Origin: Pseudomonas sp. SL4(2022)
GTDB lineage: Bacteria; Pseudomonadota; Gammaproteobacteria; Pseudomonadales; Pseudomonadaceae
Assembly: GCF_026625725.1 (NCBI RefSeq)
Contig: NZ_CP113060.1
Coordinates: 930,001-994,000 of the forward strand
Direction of reading: 5' to 3'
DNA length: 64,000 nt
Positions 39,984 through 49,567 of this stretch are shown piece by piece (the first letter of the stretch is position 1; each line of letters opens with the position of its first letter). The position numbers were made by a program, and so were the translations under genes. The notes beneath the pieces are model-generated. The model ran no database searches. It saw only the letters and a list, made by a program, of their open reading frames with translations, and had not been told where the DNA came from.

Positions 39984-42900
39984 ATGCCCGTTACGACTGC
40001 GCCCTTCGCCGCCCTGCTGATCGCCAACCGAGGCGAAATCGCCATCCGCATCGCCCGCGCCGCCAGTGAGCTGGGCATCCGCTCGGTCGCCCTCTACGCC
40101 GAAGACGATGCCACCTCTCTGCATGTGCGCCAGGCCGATAGCGCTGTGGCGCTCAAGGGCCGTGGCGTACCGGCTTACCTGGATATGGACCAGCTGATCG
40201 AGATTGCCCTGGCGCAGGGCTGCGATGCCGTACACCCCGGCTATGGCTTTCTCGCGGAGAACGCCGAATTCGCCCGCCGCTGCCAGACCGCTGGGCTGTG
40301 TTTTGTCGGCCCCAGCAGCGAGGTGCTGCAACTGTTTGGCGATAAGGCCGCGGCGCGGGCGTTAGCCGAACGCTGCGCCGTGCCGCTGGTGGCGGGGATC
40401 AATCGGCCGATCAGCCTGGAGGAAGCCCGTGGCTTTCTCGTTGAACATGACGCCGTCATGCTCAAGGCCCTGGCGGGTGGCGGCGGCCGTGGCATGCGCC
40501 CGGTGTTCAGTGCTGACGAGCTGGACGAGGCCTTTGCCCGCTGCCAATCCGAAGCCCGCGCCGCCTTTGGCAACGATGCGCTGTATATCGAACAGCTGGT
40601 CAACCAGGCCCGGCATATCGAAATTCAGGTACTGGGCGACAGCACGGGCGCGGTGAGCCATCTGTGGGAGCGCGACTGCAGCCTGCAACGTCGCCAGCAG
40701 AAGCTGGTGGAAATCGCCCCCAGCCCGGACCTGCCCGCGGCCACCCGCGAAGGGATGATCGCGGCCGCGCTGAAACTAGCCGGTGCAGCGAAGTACCAGG
40801 GCCTGGGCACCTTCGAATTTCTGCTGGATGCCGAGCAGCCAGAACGCTTTTACTTTATGGAAGCCAACCCGCGCATTCAGGTCGAGCACACCGTCACCGA
40901 GCAGGTCACCGGCGTCGATCTGCTGCACACCCAGCTCAAACTGGCCGCCGGCCACACCTTGGCCGAGCTCGGCCTGCTGCAACCACCGCCGCTTAATGGC
41001 TGCGCCGTGCAGCTGCGGATCAACCTGGAAAGCATGAGTGCCGATGGCAGCACCCGCCCGGCCGCTGGCACCCTGACGGCCTACCAGCCGCCCAGCGGTC
41101 CCGGTCTGCGTGTGGATGGCTATGGTTACGCCGGCTACCCGGTCAGCCCCAGTTACGACTCACTGCTGGCCAAGCTGATCGCCCATGCACCGGACTACCC
41201 CAGCGCGCTGCGCCGCGCCTACCGTGCACTGTGCGAATTTCGCCTGGAAGGCGTGGCGAGCAACCTACACCTGCTGCAGAACCTGCTGCGCCTACCGCAG
41301 GTGGCGAGCTATCAGCTGACCACGCGCTTTGTCGAAAGCCATCTGAACGAGCTGCTGGCCGTGCAAGACCAGGCTCATCCGCACCGTTTTTTTGCCGCTA
41401 CGCAGAGCGCCGGCCCAGCCGCTGAAACAGTCGCGGACGCACCGTCAGGCTGCCTGCCCCTGCTGACCCACAGCACGGGTGTGGTGGTCAGCCTGGACGT
41501 GGCCGAAGGCGATGCGGTGACTGTCGGCCAGAGCCTTGCTGTGCTGGAGGCGATGAAAATGGAGTTTGTGGTCACCGCCAGCCACAGCGGCATCGTCCGC
41601 CAGTTGGCCGTGCAGATCGGCAGCGCGCTCAATGAAGGCCAGCCGCTGCTGTTTATCGAACCCGCCGAGGTTGACGCTGCTGCCCACCAGAGCGAACAGA
41701 GCCTGGACCTCGAGCATATCCGTGCGGACCTGGCCGAAGTGCTCGAACGCCACGCGCTCCTCACCGATGTACGCCGTCCTGCCGCCGTAGCCAAACGGCG
41801 CAAGACAGGCCAGCGCACCGTGCGCGAGAACCTGGCGGACCTGCTGGACGACGGCAGTTTCAGCGAATACGGCGCCCTGGCGATTGCCGCACAACGGCGT
41901 CGGCGCTCGCTGGCCGAGCTGATCGAACAGAGCCCGGCCGATGGCCTGGTGGCCGGCACCGGCACGGTCAACGCCAAGGCATTCGGCGACCAGGCTGCAC
42001 GCTGCATGGCCATCGCCTACGACTACACCGTGTTTGCCGGCACCCAGGGGGTGATGAACCACAAGAAGACCGACCGCATGCTCGGCCTCGCCGCGCAGTG
42101 GCGCTTGCCGGTGGTGCTGTTTGCCGAGGGTGGCGGCGGCCGGCCGGGCGATACCGATTTCGTCGGCGTAGCCGGGCTGGACTGCCACACCTTTGTCGGC
42201 ATGGCCAAGCTCTCCGGCCTGGTGCCGCTGGTAGGCGTGGTGTCCGGACGCTGCTTTGCCGGCAACGCCGCCCTGCTCGGCTGCTGCGATGTGATTATCG
42301 CCACGGAGGACGCAACCATCGGCATGGCCGGTCCGGCGATGATCGAAGGCGGCGGCCTGGGCAGCTTTAAACCGGAACAGGTCGGCCCGGTGAGCGTGCA
42401 GGGCACCAATGGCGTCATCGACGTACGGGTGGCCGATGAAGCCGCAGCGGTGCAGGTGGCCAAGCAGTACCTGAGCTACTTCCAGGGAGCGCTCAGCGAA
42501 TGGGATTGCGCCGATCAGCGCGAGCTGCGCCAGCTGATCCCGGAAAACCGTTTGCGCGTGTATGACATCCGCCAAGTGATCGCCACCCTCGCCGACAGGG
42601 ACAGCGTGCTGGAACTGCGCCGCGAGTTTGCGCCCGGCCTGATCACTGGGTTTATCCGCATCCAAGGTAAGCCGTTCGGCCTGCTGGCCAACAACCCCGC
42701 GCACCTCGGCGGCGCCATCGACGCAGTCGCCGGCGACAAGGCCGCACGTTTTATGCAGCTGTGCGATGCCTTCGATATCCCATTGCTGTCGCTGTGCGAC
42801 ACCCCCGGCTTTATGGTCGGCCCGGAGGCCGAGAAACAGGCCACGGTGCGCCATGTCTCGCGCATGTTTGTCGCCGCCGCCAGCCTGACCGTGCCGTTTT

Positions 42901-43271
42901 TCACCGTAGTGCTGCGCAAAGGCTACGGTCTCGGCGCTCAGGCCATGGCTGCCGGCAGCTTCCATTCGCCGCTGTTCACCATCGCCTGGCCCAGTGCCGA
43001 ATTCGGTGCAATGGGCCTGGAAGGTGCGGTGCGCCTGGGGTTTGCCAAGGAACTGGCCGCCGTCGAAGAACCGGCGGCACGCCAACAGCTGTTCGACAAG
43101 CTGGTGGCCAAGGCCTACGAGAACGGCAAGGGCATCAATATGGCCAGTTTCCTGGAGATCGATGCAGTGATCGACCCTGTGGAAACCCGCGCCTGGCTAC
43201 TGCGCGGCCTTAATGCCACAGCACAACCCGCTGCCCGCACAGGCAAGAAGCGCTCGGTCGATACCTGGTAG
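39984..43271 (+). CDS. Single-chain biotin-dependent acyl-CoA carboxylase (BC-BCCP-CT fusion)
   Basis: A 1095-residue multidomain enzyme. Residues 1-450 are biotin carboxylase with the ATP-grasp loop KALAGGGGRGMRP and EANPRIQVEHTVTEQVTG. Residues about 490-560 are the biotin carrier domain with biotinyl-lysine Lys525 in LEAMKMEFVV. Residues about 600-1080 are carboxyltransferase, with N-half GVAGLDCHTFVGMAKLSGLVPL and C-half CDTPGFMVGPEAEKQATVRH and AMGLEGAVRLGFAKEL. The layout matches the long-chain acyl-CoA carboxylase type of homo-oligomeric enzymes, which accept a range of acyl-CoAs (family knowledge). It is sometimes misannotated as carbamoyl-phosphate synthase. Lying between ispA and dxs is unusual. 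The ribosome site is TGGAG. Confidence 0.9.
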   Translation: MPVTTAPFAALLIANRGEIAIRIARAASELGIRSVALYAEDDATSLHVRQADSAVALKGRGVPAYLDMDQLIEIALAQGCDAVHPGYGFLAENAEFARRCQTAGLCFVGPSSEVLQLFGDKAAARALAERCAVPLVAGINRPISLEEARGFLVEHDAVMLKALAGGGGRGMRPVFSADELDEAFARCQSEARAAFGNDALYIEQLVNQARHIEIQVLGDSTGAVSHLWERDCSLQRRQQKLVEIAPSPDLPAATREGMIAAALKLAGAAKYQGLGTFEFLLDAEQPERFYFMEANPRIQVEHTVTEQVTGVDLLHTQLKLAAGHTLAELGLLQPPPLNGCAVQLRINLESMSADGSTRPAAGTLTAYQPPSGPGLRVDGYGYAGYPVSPSYDSLLAKLIAHAPDYPSALRRAYRALCEFRLEGVASNLHLLQNLLRLPQVASYQLTTRFVESHLNELLAVQDQAHPHRFFAATQSAGPAAETVADAPSGCLPLLTHSTGVVVSLDVAEGDAVTVGQSLAVLEAMKMEFVVTASHSGIVRQLAVQIGSALNEGQPLLFIEPAEVDAAAHQSEQSLDLEHIRADLAEVLERHALLTDVRRPAAVAKRRKTGQRTVRENLADLLDDGSFSEYGALAIAAQRRRRSLAELIEQSPADGLVAGTGTVNAKAFGDQAARCMAIAYDYTVFAGTQGVMNHKKTDRMLGLAAQWRLPVVLFAEGGGGRPGDTDFVGVAGLDCHTFVGMAKLSGLVPLVGVVSGRCFAGNAALLGCCDVIIATEDATIGMAGPAMIEGGGLGSFKPEQVGPVSVQGTNGVIDVRVADEAAAVQVAKQYLSYFQGALSEWDCADQRELRQLIPENRLRVYDIRQVIATLADRDSVLELRREFAPGLITGFIRIQGKPFGLLANNPAHLGGAIDAVAGDKAARFMQLCDAFDIPLLSLCDTPGFMVGPEAEKQATVRHVSRMFVAAASLTVPFFTVVLRKGYGLGAQAMAAGSFHSPLFTIAWPSAEFGAMGLEGAVRLGFAKELAAVEEPAARQQLFDKLVAKAYENGKGINMASFLEIDAVIDPVETRAWLLRGLNATAQPAARTGKKRSVDTW

Positions 43272-43284
43272 GTCGCTGTCGCGT

Positions 43285-43311
43285 CTGGATGCAGAGGTGG
43301 AATGCATCCAG
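43285..43311. other. Short perfect inverted repeat after the carboxylase
   Basis: CTGGATGCA (43285-43293) and TGCATCCAG (43303-43311) pair perfectly across 9 bases, starting 14 bases after the carboxylase stop. There is no T tract. It could stabilise the mRNA 3' end or be an operator upstream of dxs. Confidence 0.4.
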
Positions 43312-43401
43312 GCTCAGGCGTGTTAGGCCGAACCATGTTTGGGCAGTTTCCGGCGCTTCGGGTAAACTGCCGCATCTTTTGCACCTATAACGATCTGCCT
43401 G

Positions 43402-45297
43402 ATGCCGACGACCTTCCACGAGATTCCCCGTGAGCGCCCGCTGACGCCCCTTCTAGACCGCGCCAATACGCCGGACGAGCTACGCCGCCTGGGCGAAGCA
43501 GAGCTGGAAACCCTGGCCGACGAATTGCGCCAGTACCTGTTGTATACGGTCGGGCAGACGGGCGGGCATTTCGGCGCGGGCCTCGGCGTGATCGAGCTGA
43601 CCGTGGCCCTGCATTACGTTTTCGACACCCCGGATGATCGCCTGGTGTGGGATGTGGGCCATCAGGCCTACCCGCACAAGATCCTTACCGGCCGCCGCGA
43701 GCAGATGGGCAGCCTACGGCAGAAGGACGGCATCGCCGCCTTCCCGCGCCGTTCGGAAAGCGAGTACGACACCTTTGGCGTCGGCCACTCCAGCACCAGC
43801 ATCAGCGCCGCCCTGGGCATGGCCATCGCCGCCCGCCTGCAGAACAGCAAGCGCAAGGCCGTGGCGGTGATCGGTGACGGCGCCATGACCGCCGGCATGG
43901 CCTTCGAGGCGCTGAACCACGCCAGCGACGTGGGTGCCAACATGCTGGTGATCCTCAACGACAACGACATGTCGATTTCCAAGAACGTCGGCGGCCTGTC
44001 CAACTACCTGGCCAAGATCATCTCCAGCCGCACGTACTCGAACATGCGTGAGGGCAGCAAGAAAATCCTCTCGCACCTGCCGGGTGCCTGGGAAATCGCA
44101 CGCAAGGTCGAAGAACACGCCAAAGGTATGCTGGTGCCCGGCACCCTGTTCGAAGAGCTGGGCTGGAACTATGTCGGCCCCATCGATGGCCACGACCTGC
44201 CCACGCTGCTCGCCACCCTGCGCAATATGCGCGACCTCGACGGCCCGCAGTTCCTCCATGTGGTGACCAAAAAGGGCAAGGGCTTCGCCCCGGCTGAGGC
44301 CGACCCGATTGGCTACCACGCGATCACCAAGCTGGAGCCGATCAACGCGCCGGCCGCCCCCAAGCAAGCCAGCGGCCCGAAATACTCCAGCGTGTTCGGC
44401 CAATGGCTGTGTGACATGGCGGCTGCAGACCCGCGCCTGCTTGGCATTACGCCAGCGATGAAGGAAGGCTCGGATCTGGTGGCGTTCAGTGAGCGTTATC
44501 CCGAGCGCTATTTCGACGTCGCCATCGCCGAACAGCATGCCGTGACCCTCGCCGCCGGCATGGCCTGCGACGGTGCCAAGCCGGTGGTGGCGATTTACTC
44601 GACCTTCCTGCAGCGCGCCTATGACCAGCTGATTCACGATGTGGCCGTGCAGCACCTCGACGTGCTGTTCGCCATCGACCGCGCCGGTCTGGTCGGCGAA
44701 GACGGCCCGACCCACGCCGGCAGCTTTGATATTTCCTACCTACGCTGCATCCCCGGCATGCTGGTGATGACACCGAGCGATGAAAACGAACTGCGCCGCA
44801 TGCTCACCACCGGTCACCTGTTCAATGGCCCCGCCGCCGTGCGCTATCCGCGTGGCAGCGGTCCGAATGCCGCCATCGAGCCGGGCCTGGAACCGCTGGA
44901 AATCGGCAAGGGCATCGTTCGCCGCCACGGCAAGCAAACCGCCCTGTTGGTCTTTGGCGTACAACTGGCCGAAGCCCTCAAGGTCGGCGAAGTGCTGGAT
45001 GCAACAGTGGTCGACATGCGCTTCGTTAAACCGCTGGATGAAGCGCTCGTGCGCCAGCTGGCCGCCAGCCACGAACTGCTGGTGACCCTCGAAGAGAACA
45101 GCGTAATGGGCGGCGCTGGCAGTGCCGTCAGCGAGTTCCTCGCCCACGCTGGCATCCTCAAACCGGTGCTGCACCTGGGGCTGCCGGACTACTACGTCGA
45201 ACACGCCAAGCCAGCGCAGATGCTCGCCGAATGCGGGCTGGATGCCGCCGGCATCGAGGCCGCCATCCGCGCGCGCCTCGCCAGCCCTTGCGCATGA
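43402..45297 (+). CDS. dxs: 1-deoxy-D-xylulose-5-phosphate synthase
   Basis: A 631-residue thiamine diphosphate enzyme that condenses pyruvate and glyceraldehyde 3-phosphate, the first step of the MEP isoprenoid pathway. ThDP binding is shown by [19 protein letters not shown] and [10 protein letters not shown] (GDG-x(n)-N), the substrate region by [20 protein letters not shown], and the transketolase pyrimidine domain by [17 protein letters not shown] with the catalytic Glu. The length is standard. ATG 43402 follows a promoter-like gap of 130 bases, so dxs may be transcribed independently of ispA. Confidence 0.96.
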   Translation: MPTTFHEIPRERPLTPLLDRANTPDELRRLGEAELETLADELRQYLLYTVGQTGGHFGAGLGVIELTVALHYVFDTPDDRLVWDVGHQAYPHKILTGRREQMGSLRQKDGIAAFPRRSESEYDTFGVGHSSTSISAALGMAIAARLQNSKRKAVAVIGDGAMTAGMAFEALNHASDVGANMLVILNDNDMSISKNVGGLSNYLAKIISSRTYSNMREGSKKILSHLPGAWEIARKVEEHAKGMLVPGTLFEELGWNYVGPIDGHDLPTLLATLRNMRDLDGPQFLHVVTKKGKGFAPAEADPIGYHAITKLEPINAPAAPKQASGPKYSSVFGQWLCDMAAADPRLLGITPAMKEGSDLVAFSERYPERYFDVAIAEQHAVTLAAGMACDGAKPVVAIYSTFLQRAYDQLIHDVAVQHLDVLFAIDRAGLVGEDGPTHAGSFDISYLRCIPGMLVMTPSDENELRRMLTTGHLFNGPAAVRYPRGSGPNAAIEPGLEPLEIGKGIVRRHGKQTALLVFGVQLAEALKVGEVLDATVVDMRFVKPLDEALVRQLAASHELLVTLEENSVMGGAGSAVSEFLAHAGILKPVLHLGLPDYYVEHAKPAQMLAECGLDAAGIEAAIRARLASPCA

Positions 45298-45344
45298 ATA
45301 CCGCTCATCCAGGGCTGAGCCAGGCTTGCTTGTAATTCATCCAA

Positions 45345-45371
45345 CCGCGCATTAAGGTGCGCGGCGTTTTA
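45345..45371 (+). terminator. Terminator after dxs
   Basis: CCGCGCA (45345-45351) and TGCGCGG (45358-45364) form a perfect 7-base-pair stem around TTAAGG, followed by CGTTTTA. It closes the dxs transcript just before the cobalamin riboswitch. Confidence 0.65.
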
Positions 45372-45377
45372 CTTCCG

Positions 45378-45560
45378 CCAAGGTGCGCCCTTCTACAGTG
45401 AAGCGGCGTTAAACGGGAAGCCGGTGCGTTCTGACGAACCATCCCGGCGCTGCCCCCGCAACGGTAATCGACCGCAGAGTCGTTCTGCACGTCACCTCAA
45501 CGCCACTGGGTTATCCCGGGAAGGCGAGGCGGCGCACGTCGAGAGCCCGGAGACCGGCCT
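45378..45560 (+). promoter_or_regulatory. Cobalamin (adenosylcobalamin) riboswitch
   Basis: The B12-binding leader is unmistakable. It contains GGGAAGCCGGTG near 45415, CCGGCGCTGCCCCCGCAACGG (45444-45464, the conserved core), and the 16-base B12 box AGCCCGGAGACCGGCC at 45544-45559. It lies about 115 bases upstream of the btuB-like start. B12 binding normally blocks expression of uptake genes. The remaining 45561-45674 leader is the probable expression platform; the base of the ribosome site (TTTGAGGATTT) is at 45660-45670. Confidence 0.95.
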
Positions 45561-45674
45561 TGCTGGATGTGACTGGTGTTGCGGAGGGCATCACCGTCAA
45601 GCTCAGGCAGCGTTTGCGCGCCCGTTCTTGCCCCTGCCCTCCTCAAAAGTCGTTCGATCTTTTGAGGATTTCCT

Positions 45675-47582
45675 GTGAAATTATCTCGCCTTGCTCTGGC
45701 TGTCACACTGGCCCCAGGCCTGACCCTGGCCAACGAAGCCAACCCGCCCTATCAGGCCCAACCGCTGGTGATTACCCGCGCCACGCCCCTGCAAACCCAG
45801 GCACCGGCCAGCGTCAGGGTGATTGACCGCCAACAGATTGAGCAATCTGCCGCTCACTCGTTACTCGATGTGCTGCGTGCTGAGGCGGGGATACAAGTCC
45901 GCGACACCATTGGCGATGGCAGCCGAGCCACCTTCAGCCTGCGTGGCTTTGGCGAAAATGCGGTAAACAACACCCTGATTCTGGTGGATGGTCGCCGCCT
46001 TAACCAACCCAGCCAGGCAGGCGCTGACCTCAACAGCGTGCCACTGGGTAATATCGAACGCATCGAGATCATCCGCGGCGCCGGCACCGTACTGTATGGC
46101 GACCAGGCGGTGGGCGGCGTCATCAACATCGTTACCCGCACCCCAAGCCGCAACGAGGGCTATCTCGAAGCCAGTCGCGGCAGCCATGATCTGGAGGCCT
46201 TGCGCGGGCATATCTACCAGCAACTCGGCGGTGGATTTTCGACTTACCTGAGCGGCGAGTCGCGTACGGCCGACAACTACCGCGACCATAACAACGCCAG
46301 CTACAGCAACGCCTTCGCCCGTCTGCGCCATGACCATGACAGTGGCCATGCACTGTATGAGTACCAGACGGTCGACGATGAACTGCTGTACCCCAATGCC
46401 ATGAGCAGGGCGCAGCGCCATGCAGACCGCAAGCAAAGCGACTCGACGGCCTGGAACGACAGCAAGACGCAGGTTCATCGTTTTGCCCTGGAACAGCAAC
46501 TGGATGACACCTGGACGAGCAACCTCGACTACAGCCACAGCGATCAGGACAGCGTTGGCAGCTTTGCCGCTCCCAGCCGCTTTACCCAGGACACCCGCAC
46601 GGAAAGCATCAGCCCCAGGTTGAGTGCACGCTACGGCAACAGCCTTGGCGCTGGAGAATGGCTACTTGGCCACGACCACATAAGCAGTGACGCCCAATCA
46701 TCCTGGGGCACCGACTTCCAGCAGACCCAGCGCGACTGGTATAGCCAGTTAAGCCAGGGGCTTGGGCGCGGCGTAACGGTTACTGCCGGCTACCGCAGCA
46801 GCGAAGCGGACGACCATAACAAGGCGAGCCGCAAACAGCACAAGGATCGCGAAGACAGCACCAGCATCGGCCTGAACTGGCAAGCCAACCAAGAGACGCG
46901 CCTGTTTCTCAAGCGTGAGGACGTGCTGCGCTGGGCCAACGTGGACGACAATGCCTTTGTCCTGCCGGGGGTCGAGTTCCTCAAACCGCAAACCGGTGTG
47001 TCCTGGGAAAGCGGCGTCGAGTGGCAAGACGGCGTGCAGCGCTATCAAGCAACGCTGTATCGACTGGATTTGCAGGACGAACTGCTCTACGACGCACTGA
47101 TTGCCAACCCCAACAGCTGGAATGGTCGCGGCGCCAATATCAATCTGGATAAAACCCGCCGTGACGGACTGCTACTGGAGGCAGAGCGCCAATTGAGCGA
47201 GCGCCTGAGCATCGGCGGCCAATACAGCTTTACCGATGCGGAATTTCGTGCAGGCTCCTTCCAGGGCAACAGCGTGCCATGGGTGGCCCGCAACACGGCC
47301 AGTGCGCACCTCAACTACCGGATCATTCAAGGGCTGCACACGTATCTGGAAGCCGTGTACACCGGGCGCCGCTATTACTCAGGGGACGATGCCAACAATC
47401 AGCAGCAGGCCGGCGGCTATACCCTGATCAATGCAGCGCTGAGCTACAACTACAGACAGTTCAGCAGCACATTGCGCCTGAATAACCTCACCGGCAAACG
47501 CTACGATGTCTTTGCCAGCAGCGCCAGCAGCTACCCGGCGGCCGAAGAGCAGGTCAAGCTCAGCCTGGGCTACCGCTTCTGA
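45675..47582 (+). CDS. btuB: TonB-dependent cobalamin receptor (BtuB-like)
   Basis: A 635-residue outer-membrane receptor. A signal peptide (residues 1-19, ending LTLA) is followed by a TonB box QPLVITRATP and a plug domain at about 40-150 (LLDVLRAEAGIQV, FSLRGFGENAVNNTLILVDGRRLN, GVINIVTR). A 22-strand barrel follows, ending in the aromatic terminus LSLGYRF required for outer-membrane insertion. Substrate is assigned from the cobalamin riboswitch directly upstream. The initiator codon is GTG or the like at 45675 after TTGAGGATTTCCT. It is convergent with the btuF-like gene. Confidence 0.9.
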   Translation: MKLSRLALAVTLAPGLTLANEANPPYQAQPLVITRATPLQTQAPASVRVIDRQQIEQSAAHSLLDVLRAEAGIQVRDTIGDGSRATFSLRGFGENAVNNTLILVDGRRLNQPSQAGADLNSVPLGNIERIEIIRGAGTVLYGDQAVGGVINIVTRTPSRNEGYLEASRGSHDLEALRGHIYQQLGGGFSTYLSGESRTADNYRDHNNASYSNAFARLRHDHDSGHALYEYQTVDDELLYPNAMSRAQRHADRKQSDSTAWNDSKTQVHRFALEQQLDDTWTSNLDYSHSDQDSVGSFAAPSRFTQDTRTESISPRLSARYGNSLGAGEWLLGHDHISSDAQSSWGTDFQQTQRDWYSQLSQGLGRGVTVTAGYRSSEADDHNKASRKQHKDREDSTSIGLNWQANQETRLFLKREDVLRWANVDDNAFVLPGVEFLKPQTGVSWESGVEWQDGVQRYQATLYRLDLQDELLYDALIANPNSWNGRGANINLDKTRRDGLLLEAERQLSERLSIGGQYSFTDAEFRAGSFQGNSVPWVARNTASAHLNYRIIQGLHTYLEAVYTGRRYYSGDDANNQQQAGGYTLINAALSYNYRQFSSTLRLNNLTGKRYDVFASSASSYPAAEEQVKLSLGYRF

Positions 47583-47588
47583 GTGACA

Positions 47589-47614
47589 GGCCCTGAGCGG
47601 GCAGGCTCAGGGCC
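47589..47614. terminator. Bidirectional terminator between btuB-like and btuF-like genes
   Basis: GGCCCTGAGC (47589-47598) and GCTCAGGGCC (47605-47614) form a perfect 10-base-pair stem with loop GGGCAG, between convergent genes whose stops are 37 bases apart. The T tract is weak (GGTTTAG). Confidence 0.7.
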
Positions 47615-47619
47615 ATGGT

Positions 47620-48417
47620 TTAGCGGGCGCTCGCCAGGCGCTCGCACAGCGCTTCGATCGCGGCCAGCATCTGAAAGCTCGGCCGCTCCAGACCATCGTC
47701 CGGCACACGCCACAGTTGTTGACGCTCCACCGCTGCCAGTCCCGGCCATACTCGCCAGGCATCCAGTTGCGCCTGCACACTGGCCAGAATCACCTCCGGG
47801 TTGCGTTCAAGCACGGCCTCCACACTCACCTGCGGAGCAGGCAGACTCAGGTCCGCAAAAACATTGGTGGCACCACACACCGCCAGTGCGTCGCTGATGA
47901 TCTGCTGGCCGCCGATGGTATACAGCGGGACATCCCAAACCTGATAGAACAGGCGTACCGGCCGCTCACGCCGGTAACGCTGGCTCAAACGCTGCAAGCC
48001 CTGGTTGAATTGCTGCTGCAGATGCCGGCCCCGCTCGACACGGTCGACCCGCGCGGCAATGTCAACAAACTGGTCAGCCAGCTCAGCCAGTTTGCGCGGT
48101 TCGACCACCAACACGGGCACACCGATGCGCTGCAACTGCTGACGCTGTGTCGCACTGATACTGTCGGGCCATAACAGCACCAGATCAGGTTGCACCTGCA
48201 ACAGACTTTCCAACTCCAGCTGACCTAAGCGGCCGACAGAGGGCAGATGGCTTATAGCTGCCGGCCGCGCCCCACCATCGAGCACGCCGACCAAGCGATC
48301 TGCGGCCCCCAGCTCAAGAACAATTTCGGTCAGCGATGGCGCCAGGGTAACCACCCGTTGGGCGGCTGCCACCGGCCAGGTGAGTGACAGCAATACACAG
48401 AGCAGCAGGCCGCGCAT
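47620..48417 (-). CDS. btuF: BtuF-like periplasmic cobalamin-binding protein
   Basis: A 265-residue exported binding protein of the helical-backbone type. A signal peptide (residues 1-18, ending PVAAA) precedes RVVTLAPSLTEIVLELGAADRLVGV, the classic BtuF/FepB N-terminal motif, then LPSVGRLGQLELESLLQVQPDLVLLW. It delivers B12 to a BtuCD transporter (family knowledge), but no btuC or btuD is in the window. The start overlaps the upstream membrane-protein stop in ATGA, and that gene overlaps ribA, so the three form one tight operon. Haem or siderophore binding is an alternative. Confidence 0.85.
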   Translation of the reverse strand: MRGLLLCVLLSLTWPVAAAQRVVTLAPSLTEIVLELGAADRLVGVLDGGARPAAISHLPSVGRLGQLELESLLQVQPDLVLLWPDSISATQRQQLQRIGVPVLVVEPRKLAELADQFVDIAARVDRVERGRHLQQQFNQGLQRLSQRYRRERPVRLFYQVWDVPLYTIGGQQIISDALAVCGATNVFADLSLPAPQVSVEAVLERNPEVILASVQAQLDAWRVWPGLAAVERQQLWRVPDDGLERPSFQMLAAIEALCERLASAR

Positions 48418-48833
48418 CAGCCGAGTTGGCGAGGAATGCGATAGAGGTACAGCAGCACGATGCTGGACAGCGCCAGCAGAATCAGCGGGATTGCCTCAAG
48501 CCCGGCAAAGACCGCCAGCGCCGCGATCCAGGCCGGTAAGGCCGCACCCAGCAGGGCCAGACGCCGCACCCGCGTCAGCTCCAGCCAGGCATCGTGCTCA
48601 GCCGGACCGTCGAGGCTTTTTTCCGTGGCGATCAGCGCACGCTTATAGGCGCTGAACAACGGCAAGCTGACAAACATCGAGGCCAGACCGGCGATAAACA
48701 GCGGCATAGTCAACAAGCCTGTCTGTTGACCGGCCCCAAACAGCAGATTGAAGACAAACAGCGGGGCCAGGGTCACCGCCAGTTGCCGCCACCACTCCAG
48801 CGCCAGTCGCCGACGCACTTCGCCGCGCGTCAC
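48417..48833 (-). CDS. Small four-helix membrane protein of unknown function
   Basis: A 138-residue inner-membrane protein with two helix pairs: [18 protein letters not shown] and [24 protein letters not shown], then [44 protein letters not shown] charged cytoplasmic loop ([21 protein letters not shown]) joins them. Homologues in Pseudomonas are generically labelled as transporters; I see no transporter motif. It is translationally coupled to both neighbours (ribA upstream, btuF-like downstream). Confidence 0.75.
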   Translation of the reverse strand: MTRGEVRRRLALEWWRQLAVTLAPLFVFNLLFGAGQQTGLLTMPLFIAGLASMFVSLPLFSAYKRALIATEKSLDGPAEHDAWLELTRVRRLALLGAALPAWIAALAVFAGLEAIPLILLALSSIVLLYLYRIPRQLG

Positions 48834-49450
48834 AGGCTTTCCTCAACCTCACCCTGATGCAAACTGCCAAGCATGTGCCCGAGTTTGCCGGCTTTGGTCG
48901 CCAGGTATTTTCTGTTGTGCGGGTTGTGATCAATCTGCAGTGGCACGCGGGTCGCCACGTTGATGCCCATATCGCCCAGCGCCTTGACCTTGCGCGGGTT
49001 ATTGGTCATCAGCTTGAGCTGGCTGATGCCCAGATGATCAAGCATCGGCAAGCAGATGGCGTAATCACGCTGATCGGCACCAAAGCCCAGACGTTCATTC
49101 GCCTCGACGGTATCGGCACCGCCGTCCTGCAGCTCATAGGCACGAATTTTGTTCAGCAAGCCAATACCCCGGCCTTCCTGGCGCAGATAGAGCAGAACGC
49201 CCCGCCCTTCACTGGCGATGGCACGCAACGCGGCCTCGAGCTGAAATCCACAATCACAACGCAGACTGAACAGCGCATCACCGGTCAGGCATTCGGAATG
49301 CAAACGCCCCAATACAGGCGCACCATCAGCCACATCACCAAAGGTCAGGGCTACATGCTCCTTGCCCGTGGCCTCTTCAAGAAAGCCATGCATGGTAAAT
49401 ACGCCAAAGGGGGTAGGCAGCTGGGAGGCGGCGACAAACACGACGGACAC
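48830..49450 (-). CDS. ribA: GTP cyclohydrolase II
   Basis: A 206-residue zinc enzyme that opens GTP to 2,5-diamino-6-ribosylamino-4-pyrimidinone 5'-phosphate, the first step of riboflavin synthesis. The zinc motif C-x10-C-x-C is intact in [23 protein letters not shown], followed by [24 protein letters not shown] and the [13 protein letters not shown] substrate loop. It is the only complete cyclohydrolase II visible, since the RibBA C-terminal half lacks these cysteines. The GTG/ATG start is preceded by TTTAGGAGC. The 3' end overlaps the next gene by four bases. Confidence 0.95.
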   Translation of the reverse strand: MSVVFVAASQLPTPFGVFTMHGFLEEATGKEHVALTFGDVADGAPVLGRLHSECLTGDALFSLRCDCGFQLEAALRAIASEGRGVLLYLRQEGRGIGLLNKIRAYELQDGGADTVEANERLGFGADQRDYAICLPMLDHLGISQLKLMTNNPRKVKALGDMGINVATRVPLQIDHNPHNRKYLATKAGKLGHMLGSLHQGEVEESL

Positions 49451-49567
49451 CGGATGCTCCTAAAGATAAATGGCAGAAAGAATGTGGCCGGCATTGTAAC
49501 AGCAGGCCCTGGCAGCCGCTCAGCCTGAATTTCTGATGATAAGAATCGAACACGCGACCGCGACTGG

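Noticed and set aside
41445..43085. A 546-codon minus-strand open frame opposite the carboxylase
   Set aside because: Antisense to the carboxyltransferase domain and without recognisable motifs.
47589..47614. A second cobalamin riboswitch for the btuF-like operon
   Set aside because: The hairpin here is a simple terminator between convergent genes, and no B12 box lies upstream of ribA, where this operon starts.
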